The notes under the pieces were generated by a model, which worked only from the letters and a program-made list of their open reading frames with translations, was not told where the DNA came from and made no database searches. Source: an uncultured Bacillota bacterium (lineage in GTDB: Bacteria > Bacillota > Limnochordia > Limnochordales > ZCTH02-B6). From it: a stretch of 5,422 bases of DNA. Position 1 is the first letter of the stretch, and every line of letters starts with the position of its first letter. Below, piece after piece: positions 1 to 5,023 of this stretch. The position numbers were made by a program, and so were the translations under genes. The stretch is taken from the NCBI GenBank assembly GCA_937916565.1, contig CALFSR010000086.1, forward strand, positions 1 through 5,422, in the 5' to 3' direction.

Positions 1-1894
1 TGCCGCCGCCGCCGCGGCCGATGCGAGTGAGAACGCCCGCCTCTTCAAACTTGAGGATCGCTCCGCTGTTGAGCTGTCCGGTGCTCGTGATGCCGTACTG
101 CACCAGGTTGTGGGTCTTCTCCGCCGTCCAAACGACCCGGCTCCCCTTCAGCGTGAGCGCCCCGCTCCAAACCCTCACCCGCAGATGGCCATCCAAGACG
201 ATGTCCCCGTCCGCCTCGACGTCCGCGTAGATGTCGATAAAGGCCGGGTCGTCCTCGGGCGCCAGGTAATTGGGCACCCCTTCCTCGATGATAGCCGTCA
301 GCCCGGCGCCCCGAAACCCGCGGGGCAATTCGATCCTGTCCACCTGGAGGCCCAGGCTGGCCTCGCCGCCCAACGCTTTGAGGGTCAGGTGTCCGTTGAG
401 GCCGGCAAATCGCGCCTCAAAAGTCTCATAACCAAGGACCACTCCCGTCGAGATGAGCGCCCTGCGTCCGTCGAGGTCGATCCCGGACACGGGCGGCACG
501 TTCACCACCAGGGTCCAGTTGCTGTTGTAGGTTTGGAACAAGCCGCCGAGCTCGATGGTGGTACCGGCCCGGAGTTCCACATCCCCGGCCTTTCCGCTGC
601 CGGCCAGAATTGCTCCTTCCTCGAGCTTCAATCCGCTGTACCATTCTAGCCTGTCGTTGGCGTGCAGCCGCACGTTGACCCCGGCGCGGAGCAGGTCGCC
701 GATGTCGCTGCGGCCGGAGCCGGGTTGGCCATCGTATGTCTGGCCACGTTCGAAGATTAACGTCCAGAGCGCAGAGGGTACGAAACCGTCGGGGGTCCCT
801 TCGGGAGCGACGGCGATGTAGTCGGCAGCCAGCTCCAGCAGCCCGCCCTCGCCCAGGCGCACCTGGTGCTCGCCGTCTCGGGAAAACTCCAGGTCGACCT
901 TGCTGCCCTCGATGCGGATGTGCCCGCCCGGGGCGCCCTCCTCGTCCGGACTCACGTCCAGCTGACCGGTAATCGTGATGGGATTGCCTTCGCCGGTGGT
1001 GAAAACAATCCGTCCGTTCTCCCCCGCGACGCTCCTGGCCGAAATCGTTCCTGGCATGTTGATGGCCTGCCGGACGGCCTTGTACGCGGCCGACGCCTCC
1101 AGGAGCACCAAGCCCCCTGGAGCACTGATGCTGCCCGTATTGCTGACCAGGGGAATTGGATCGGAGTCATCATCCTCGTTCTCCCGGATGTTTACCGGTG
1201 CAAGCACCTGCAGGAAACCGTCCCCCGTCAGGTCCAGCGTCGCCGCCGAACCCGACGCCAGCGCCACGCGGCCCAGCCGGGCGACGACGATCTCGTTGTT
1301 GTTTTCCACCCGCGTACCTAAGAGGACCGCGTCGCGGGCGCTGATCTTGCCTTGGTTGACGACCGCCGCCTCCGGATCGCCCTGTCCCGAGGCAAACGCC
1401 AGGGTAGGCTCCCCCGCCCGAAACGCCGCTTCCGCTTCCTCCGCAAGCCGCAGCGTCGATGCGGCGAACATGCCGCCCGTATCGATGACGCCGGTTTCCG
1501 TGATGGTGATACCGAAAGGATTGACGAGGAAGATCGATCCAGTGGCCGTCAACGTCCCCGCCAACGTCGACCCAGACCCGCCTTGCACGATGTTGAGCGT
1601 GGCCGCCTGGGAGCCCGCTTCCTGGACAAAGTTGACTTGCGCATCTTTGCCGATGTTGAACGAACCCCATCGGATGACGGTGCGCTCTTCGGTTTCCGGC
1701 TGGCGGATGGTCATCACTTGCTTGTTCGCGTCAGAGTCAAAGACAGTCCCGATAGTGATCGGAGACCCATCATCAAGGACGTAGTTGTCGGGCAGCTCCC
1801 ACGGGCCGGGCGCCTGCCCCAAAGCGGCGGGCGCGGCCCCAAGGCAAACGGCTACGGCCACCGCGGCAACGAGATACTGCAACCGGCGCGTCAT
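1..1894 (-). CDS. TpsA-family secreted exoprotein, filamentous-haemagglutinin N-terminal (TPS) domain; 3' end beyond window
   Basis: This frame stays open from an ATG at 1894-1892 to the left edge, giving 631 codons with no stop. Residues 1-27 look like a Sec signal peptide: MTRR, then a hydrophobic Ala/Val stretch, then AALGQA. Residues about 70-150 match the haemagglutination-activity/TPS domain. Visible landmarks are RWGSFNIG (74-81), a NIVQGG segment (101-106), FLVNPFGIT (122-130) and DTGGMFAASTL (138-148). In this family the domain is exported through the partner TpsB pore and nucleates a beta-helix. The rest is Gly/Asn/Val-rich repeated beta-strand-like sequence, ending at the edge in a run of glycines. 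The mature part contains no cysteine. The start is supported by GGAGGTGG at 1909-1902 and by one-base overlap with the upstream tpsB stop. The conserved NPNG motif reads NPFG here. The biological role (adhesin, cytolysin, contact-dependent toxin or other) cannot be decided because the C-terminus is missing. Confidence 0.88.
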   Translation of the reverse strand, partial: MTRRLQYLVAAVAVAVCLGAAPAALGQAPGPWELPDNYVLDDGSPITIGTVFDSDANKQVMTIRQPETEERTVIRWGSFNIGKDAQVNFVQEAGSQAATLNIVQGGSGSTLAGTLTATGSIFLVNPFGITITETGVIDTGGMFAASTLRLAEEAEAAFRAGEPTLAFASGQGDPEAAVVNQGKISARDAVLLGTRVENNNEIVVARLGRVALASGSAATLDLTGDGFLQVLAPVNIRENEDDDSDPIPLVSNTGSISAPGGLVLLEASAAYKAVRQAINMPGTISARSVAGENGRIVFTTGEGNPITITGQLDVSPDEEGAPGGHIRIEGSKVDLEFSRDGEHQVRLGEGGLLELAADYIAVAPEGTPDGFVPSALWTLIFERGQTYDGQPGSGRSDIGDLLRAGVNVRLHANDRLEWYSGLKLEEGAILAGSGKAGDVELRAGTTIELGGLFQTYNSNWTLVVNVPPVSGIDLDGRRALISTGVVLGYETFEARFAGLNGHLTLKALGGEASLGLQVDRIELPRGFRGAGLTAIIEEGVPNYLAPEDDPAFIDIYADVEADGDIVLDGHLRVRVWSGALTLKGSRVVWTAEKTHNLVQYGITSTGQLNSGAILKFEEAGVLTRIGRGGGG

Positions 1895-3546
1895 CAAAAG
1901 ACCACCTCCACGCCAGCTTCAAGCGCACTCCCCGCAAAAGTCCCTGACGTCCCGTGGTTCAGCTCCAGCCTCACCCGCACGTCGCCCACTTGCCCGCTGA
2001 CGGCCACCCCGGAGGCCGACGCCGTCATCGAGCCGCTCGAGCCCCAGCCTTGAGACGCACCGGACGCTAGAAACACCGACACATTTCCGCGCAGCCGCTG
2101 CCCAAACAGCGAAAACCCACGGTCCAGCTGCTGTCGCAGCGTCCACCCGTGGTGGCCGCCGCCGATGCTCGGCACGCCGCCGGGCAGGCCGCTGTTCCCC
2201 CCGCCGCCGAACAGCTCGCTGTTGGGCAACGGCCCGGCCGCGGTGAACTGGCCGCGCAGCGTCGAGGTGAGCGTAAAGCCCGCCCCTAAGGGCTTCCGCC
2301 ACTGGGCCGTAAACAGCACCCGGTGAAAGTCAAGGTTCATGTTGGGGTTGGAAAAGGGCACGCCCGTCTTGGCCACGTCCTCCCGGCTCCGGGAGAGCCC
2401 CGACAGCCCCTGGCTCAGCTCCAAGGACAAAGACACCGATCCGCCGTCCGCCGCGTCCCGCCGCAGGCTCCCGCCCAGCCGCAACACCGTGAGGCCATCA
2501 CGGGTCAGTTCTGCGGCAAAATCCGGCGCGTCCAGGACCTGGTCCGTCCGCTCCAAGGTCGCCGACACCCGCACCTCGCTGGCCTGCGTCAGTTCCAGAG
2601 GCTTGCTCACCTGCACCGATACCCGCCGCAAGCTGTTGCGGGTATCCGGGATGAGCCAGATGGGCGAGGGCATATAGGCCTCCGAGGCTGAAACGCCGAC
2701 CTGCAGCATGAACCCGTCCGCATCCATCGGCCACCGCACCGTGGCGCCCCCGGACAAGCTCCGGTCCCGTTGCCCCGGTTGGGGAAAAAGGGTCGAAAAA
2801 GGGGCGGAGAAGTTGAGCGAGATCTGTTCGCCGTAGCCCAAAGGCTGGTGAAAGTGCAGCGACGCCGCAGCGCTCCACTGGGGAGTGGGTACTGACAACA
2901 TGGACGAAAAATTGAGGGAACCGTCGTAGGCCTCCCGCTCGCCCTCCACCACCAGCACCGCCGCCCCAACGCCTTGCCCCGGCACCAATGTCGCCCGGAC
3001 CGTCATTCCCGGCGCTTGCCGAGCCAGGCTCATCGCGCGCTCGTACTCGGCAAACGTCAGCCGCGGCCGGTCAACCAGGCGCTCCAATAGCCGTTCCAGG
3101 TAGCGCCGGCTCTTGGCCGGCACCGCGTCCAGATTGACCGCCTCGATGTATCCATCCACCACCAGCAGGCGGAAGGGGCCGCCGTCCACCACTTCCTGGG
3201 GCGGGATGGTGACCCGCACCAGCATGTATCCGGCCTGCTGGTACAGCTGCTCAATCAAAAGGGCAAGGGCCTCAAGCTCCCCGGCGGTGGTGCGCCGGCC
3301 CCTGAAAAACTCGGTGATGTCCCGGGTGATGTCCGCGAGCTCTGTGAAGCCGCCCTCAACGATAACCTCATCGACGACGACACTCAAGTCTGACGATTCC
3401 GGGGCTAGGGCGCCCGCACCCGCTGGGCCCTGGGGCAACGACTGGGAAGAAGCCGGCGGGGACAAAGCGGAGAGGACAACCGCCAACGTTACCGCGTACA
3501 CCGCCACGCGCCCGAGAGCGCGCGAGTACGCCTTCATTCCAGACAT
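1894..3546 (-). CDS. TpsB-family outer-membrane transporter (FhaC/ShlB/HecB type)
   Basis: The gene encodes 550 residues, close to the usual TpsB length. It would secrete the adjacent TpsA protein across the outer membrane. A signal peptide is visible (about residues 1-35, a hydrophobic core ending ASSQS). Two POTRA domains follow. POTRA1 is at about 57-131 and includes the typical YQQAGYMLVRVTIPPQ stretch (102-117) and FRLLVVDG (125-132). POTRA2 is at about 132-203. Residues about 204-550 form the 16-strand-type barrel, ending in a C-terminal Phe (GVEVVF) as expected of a BAM-inserted protein. The linker between signal peptide and POTRA1 is short and Pro/Gly-rich, with no obvious H1 plug helix. 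The loop that normally carries the VRGY/F motif reads FGGGGNSGLPGG (446-457) with no Arg. There are no cysteines. ATG 3546 is chosen, but Met4 (3537) is an equally plausible start (MKAYSRALGR). No strong Shine-Dalgarno is seen for either. A one-base overlap joins it to tpsA. Confidence 0.9.
   Translation of the reverse strand: MSGMKAYSRALGRVAVYAVTLAVVLSALSPPASSQSLPQGPAGAGALAPESSDLSVVVDEVIVEGGFTELADITRDITEFFRGRRTTAGELEALALLIEQLYQQAGYMLVRVTIPPQEVVDGGPFRLLVVDGYIEAVNLDAVPAKSRRYLERLLERLVDRPRLTFAEYERAMSLARQAPGMTVRATLVPGQGVGAAVLVVEGEREAYDGSLNFSSMLSVPTPQWSAAASLHFHQPLGYGEQISLNFSAPFSTLFPQPGQRDRSLSGGATVRWPMDADGFMLQVGVSASEAYMPSPIWLIPDTRNSLRRVSVQVSKPLELTQASEVRVSATLERTDQVLDAPDFAAELTRDGLTVLRLGGSLRRDAADGGSVSLSLELSQGLSGLSRSREDVAKTGVPFSNPNMNLDFHRVLFTAQWRKPLGAGFTLTSTLRGQFTAAGPLPNSELFGGGGNSGLPGGVPSIGGGHHGWTLRQQLDRGFSLFGQRLRGNVSVFLASGASQGWGSSGSMTASASGVAVSGQVGDVRVRLELNHGTSGTFAGSALEAGVEVVF
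1902..1909 (-). promoter_or_regulatory. Shine-Dalgarno site of the tpsA-like gene, inside the tpsB 3' end
   Basis: On the minus strand GGAGGTGG precedes the ATG at 1894-1892, with about 7-10 nt between depending on which G is counted last. The preceding gene's TGA (1896-1894) shares its final A with this ATG (TGATG), so tpsB and tpsA should be translated from one message, probably with coupling. The strong site may allow more substrate than transporter to be made, but that is an inference. Confidence 0.75.
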
Positions 3547-3583
3547 GCTTCAGTTCCGGCGCGCCGGGACGCGGGCCAAAACC

Positions 3584-3620
3584 AGGGAGGTGCCCCCCGG
3601 GGCCCGAGGCGCACCTCCCT
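3584..3620 (-). promoter_or_regulatory. Perfect 10-bp stem hairpin in the tpsB leader
   Basis: AGGGAGGTGC at 3584-3593 is the exact reverse complement of GCACCTCCCT at 3611-3620, with a GC-rich 17-nt loop. It lies 38 nt upstream of the tpsB start, downstream of the candidate promoter, so it would be in the 5' leader of the message. On the minus strand it is followed by GGTTTTGG rather than a real T-run, so it is not a convincing terminator. One arm resembles a Shine-Dalgarno sequence but is too far from the ATG to act as one. It may stabilise the mRNA or regulate translation; the role is unknown. Confidence 0.45.
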
Positions 3621-3646
3621 CCCTTGCGGCGATTGAGATGCGTCCT

Positions 3647-3697
3647 CGTTGGTCACATGGTCTTGTGTTTCACTTCTTTATTCTAAGGTGACCAACG
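3647..3697. repeat. Perfect 10-bp inverted repeat flanking the candidate tps -10 box
   Basis: CGTTGGTCAC (3647-3656) and GTGACCAACG (3688-3697) are exact reverse complements with a 31-bp spacer. The spacer is unusually AT-rich for this window. One arm falls within the spacer of the predicted tpsB promoter and the other lies downstream of the -10. A transcript starting there would carry only one arm, so a DNA-level operator is likelier than an RNA hairpin. The arm centres are 41 bp apart, close to four helical turns. Confidence 0.45.
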
Positions 3698-3708
3698 CGC
3701 GCTTACAC
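3680..3708 (-). promoter_or_regulatory. Candidate promoter of the tpsBA operon
   Basis: On the minus strand TAGAAT (3685-3680) matches the -10 consensus at five of six positions. It lies 17 bp downstream of GTGTAA (3708-3703), which is a poor -35 box but is the promoter-proximal unit of the TTACAC repeat array. This geometry suggests an activator occupying or replacing the -35 contact, as known for SARP and PhoB-type regulators. Transcription would start near 3673 and give a leader of about 127 nt. Confidence 0.4.
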
Positions 3709-3766
3709 AACGCTTGCGCGGGAGTTACACAGCCCGCACACCGCGCTTACACGGCGCCAACACAAG
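3701..3766 (+). promoter_or_regulatory. Six-unit 11-bp tandem repeat (core TTACAC), candidate operator of tpsBA
   Basis: Six consecutive 11-bp units start at 3701, 3712, 3723, 3734, 3745 and 3756. Their cores at unit positions 3-8 are TTACAC, TTGCGC, TTACAC, GCACAC, TTACAC and CAACAC. The odd units are exact and lie 22 bp apart. The intervening units are degenerate. Direct repeats with one-turn phasing are typical binding sites of OmpR/PhoB-like winged-helix proteins, including SARPs. The array lies just upstream of the predicted tpsB promoter, on the opposite strand sense to the gene. The same core and period recur upstream of the SARP-type gene. Confidence 0.6.
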
Positions 3767-3779
3767 CACAAAGGCCTGC

Positions 3780-3803
3780 GGCCCGTCTACGAACGACCGG
3801 GCC
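3780..3803. repeat. Small inverted repeat downstream of the secreted-protein gene
   Basis: GGCCCG (3780-3785) pairs with CGGGCC (3798-3803) across a 12-nt loop, 25 nt beyond the stop of the 3829-4500 gene. It could slow transcription leaving that gene, but there is no following run of T on the minus strand, so it cannot be called an intrinsic terminator with confidence. Confidence 0.2.
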
Positions 3804-3828
3804 GGTGGGGCGGGGGCGGCGGACGAGC

Positions 3829-4500
3829 TCAAAACGCCCCGGGCTCAATGGTCACCACATCCGGGTCACCAAAGCGTGCCGAATAGGAGACCTGGAGCAC
3901 GGCCGGACCGGACAACGGCACCGGGTTGCCCTCTTCGTCCACCATGGGCACGCCCAGCATGATCACCTGCACACCGGCTTCGTTGGGATCCACCCCGGCA
4001 AAGGCCACGACTTCACCCGGGTTGATGGAAATGTTGCTCACGGCTCCATCGGGTTTCCACCGCAGCCGCTGGAAGTAGTTGGCCAGCTGGAGGCCGGCGA
4101 TGACGATGCGCTCCCGTTCCTGATCTGTGGGCTCGTCGGACGTAGTCCACACCACGTTGACGTACATAAGCCGCTCGGTGGTGGCGCCAAAGATGTAGTA
4201 GACCTGCGCCGGGCCGGGTCCAGGGGTGAGATTGGGCACCTGCACCCCAAGGATGAGCGTACCCTGGTCCAGATTAAACATCGACGCGATGGCCTCTTCC
4301 GGCACCCCAAAGTCCTGCTGGATAGCGGCCCGCACCTCGGCGGCCGTCATGCCAAAGCGCGCCGAGCGAAATCCGGTCACCCTGTGGTAGTCGTCAGCCG
4401 GGGCCGTCCCCGCCGCCGGGCTCTCCTGGGCGTAGGAGACGGCGGCCGCGCCTATCGCCAAGACGACCAGCAATGCCAAGAAACCGACGAATCGTCTCAT
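3829..4500 (-). CDS. Small secreted protein of unknown function with FRSARFGM motif, tps-associated
   Basis: The gene encodes 223 residues. The N-terminus (MRRF, then a Leu/Val/Ala-rich core ending VSYAQES) is a clear signal peptide with likely cleavage after SYA, leaving about 199 residues outside the cytoplasm. The mature part starts with a low-complexity linker. Then come GFRSARFGMTAAEVRAAI (43-60), DFGV (63-66), a strand-rich segment with QVPNLTPGPGPAQVYYIFG (87-105) and MYVNVVW (112-118), an Arg/Glu-rich helix (about 123-148), and a C-terminal beta-rich half. No catalytic motif, transmembrane segment or cysteine is visible. The GFRSARFGM-type start resembles periplasmic proteins of unknown role that I associate loosely with secretion loci, but I cannot name a family. 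ATG 4500 is preferred over an in-frame TTG at 4530 because it begins the signal peptide directly and follows GGGAGG, though at a longish 12 nt. It lies 282 bp upstream of tpsB on the same strand, separated by the tps control region, so it is probably transcribed separately. Confidence 0.8.
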   Translation of the reverse strand: MRRFVGFLALLVVLAIGAAAVSYAQESPAAGTAPADDYHRVTGFRSARFGMTAAEVRAAIQQDFGVPEEAIASMFNLDQGTLILGVQVPNLTPGPGPAQVYYIFGATTERLMYVNVVWTTSDEPTDQERERIVIAGLQLANYFQRLRWKPDGAVSNISINPGEVVAFAGVDPNEAGVQVIMLGVPMVDEEGNPVPLSGPAVLQVSYSARFGDPDVVTIEPGAF

Positions 4501-4719
4501 CTCTCGCTTCAACCTCCCTACAAGTGACAAGAAGGGCCCCGGCGTCTTGTTTCCGCGGCCGCGCCTGCCGGTGTCGCGCGGACCCTGCCCAGGGCAAACG
4601 TTCCGCCTGGCTCACTTATGTTTGATTGTAAGGATCCGGCAGGCAGTGCGGCTAGATCCATTTCACATCCAATCGGAAATCGGGGGCATCCGGCAGGGAC
4701 CGACAAGGGCACAGCGAAA

Positions 4720-4838
4720 CAGCGCCCCAACGGGGAATCGCTGAGGTAATGCGGCAGGAGTGTGCTCGCTTTCCACCCCGCCGGACACCAAGTGCGTTGA
4801 TGGGCGAAAGCCCGGGTGGAAAAAGGGCACAAGGCCCT
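4720..4838. other. Cluster of three hairpins, possible structured RNA or leader
   Basis: Three foldable elements lie in a row. The first is CAGCGCCCC (4720-4728) pairing with GGGG (4732-4735) and CGCTG (4739-4743) around a 3-nt bulge. The second is a perfect 9-bp stem TTTCCACCC (4770-4778) with GGGTGGAAA (4814-4822), enclosing GGGC-GAAA-GCCC (4802-4813), a GNRA-capped hairpin. The third is AGGGC (4824-4828) with GCCCT (4834-4838). Read on the minus strand, the third is followed by five T residues and resembles a weak attenuator in front of the secreted-protein gene. I do not recognise a known riboswitch or housekeeping RNA. The strand is undecided; the GAAA tetraloop favours plus and the T-run favours minus. 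Confidence 0.3.
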
Positions 4839-4922
4839 AGAAGGCACCTCACCCCCCCAGGTCGGTTGCCCCGCGGGCCGATGTCGGAAAACGTCCCTTT
4901 TGCTTTCAGCATACTTCGGATC

Positions 4923-4977
4923 GCTTACATTCCGGCCGCATCCCGGTTACACGGCGATTACACCTCGATTGCATCGG
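4923..4977 (+). promoter_or_regulatory. Five-unit 11-bp tandem repeat (core TTACAC/T), candidate operator of the SARP-type gene
   Basis: Consecutive 11-bp units start at 4923, 4934, 4945, 4956 and 4967. Their cores at unit positions 3-8 are TTACAT, CCGCAT, TTACAC, TTACAC and TTGCAT. The array ends 46 bp before the regulator's ATG and reads in the same direction as the gene. The core and period match the array in front of tpsB, which points to one DNA-binding protein, most simply the adjacent regulator acting on its own promoter. No good -10 box follows; TCTAAA at 4978-4983 is the best weak candidate and abuts the array. Confidence 0.6.
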
Positions 4978-5023
4978 TCTAAACAGGTCTTTTGAGCGGC
5001 ACCGGGGGGTCGGGGGCTTGGCA

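Larger units (their letters stand above)
4501..5023. other. Divergent intergenic region, no convincing gene
   Basis: This 523-bp stretch separates the leftward secreted-protein gene from the rightward regulator. Short open frames exist on both strands but none has a Shine-Dalgarno site plus protein-like composition. The minus strand has TACAAT (4630-4625), a five-of-six -10 match that could serve the secreted-protein gene, but no -35 box at 16-18 bp. A 10-bp direct repeat ATCCGGCAGG occurs at 4634 and 4688 and may be chance. The central part is rich in hairpins and the right end carries the 11-bp repeat array. Confidence 0.5.

Noticed and set aside
1..19. GCC triplet run at the left edge as a microsatellite
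   Set aside because: It is in frame in the tpsA-like gene and encodes glycines, a common low-complexity stretch in such proteins; too little is visible to say more.
110..2053. Long plus-strand open frames at 110-649, 975-1784 and 1352-2053
   Set aside because: They lie opposite the tpsA-like gene. Their translations are Arg/Pro-rich with no domain pattern, whereas the minus frame gives a signal peptide and a TPS domain. They are GC-driven shadow frames.
3701..3766. CRISPR-like or microsatellite interpretation of the 11-bp repeats
   Set aside because: Units are far too short for CRISPR, have no spacers and are degenerate outside a 6-bp core, which fits a protein-binding array better.
3649..4527. 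292-codon plus-strand frame opposite the secreted-protein gene
   Set aside because: The translation is His/Arg/Gly-rich without any motif, and it runs through the tps control region. The opposite strand has a convincing signal peptide and Shine-Dalgarno site.
4501..4530. TTG start at 4530 for the secreted protein
   Set aside because: It would add ten residues (MSLVGRLKRE) encoded across the GGGAGG Shine-Dalgarno site and displace the signal peptide; ATG 4500 is more natural.
4588..4600. AGGGCAAAC resembling part of a cyclic-di-GMP (GEMM) riboswitch
   Set aside because: The downstream GGGACGCAAAGCC block and the tetraloop receptor are missing.
4739..4765. TPP-riboswitch-like fragment (CTGAGGTAATGCGGCAGG)
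   Set aside because: It recalls the 3' part of the thi-box, but the conserved CTGAT element and the partner 5' stem with GGCTGAGA are absent, and neither neighbour is a thiamine gene.
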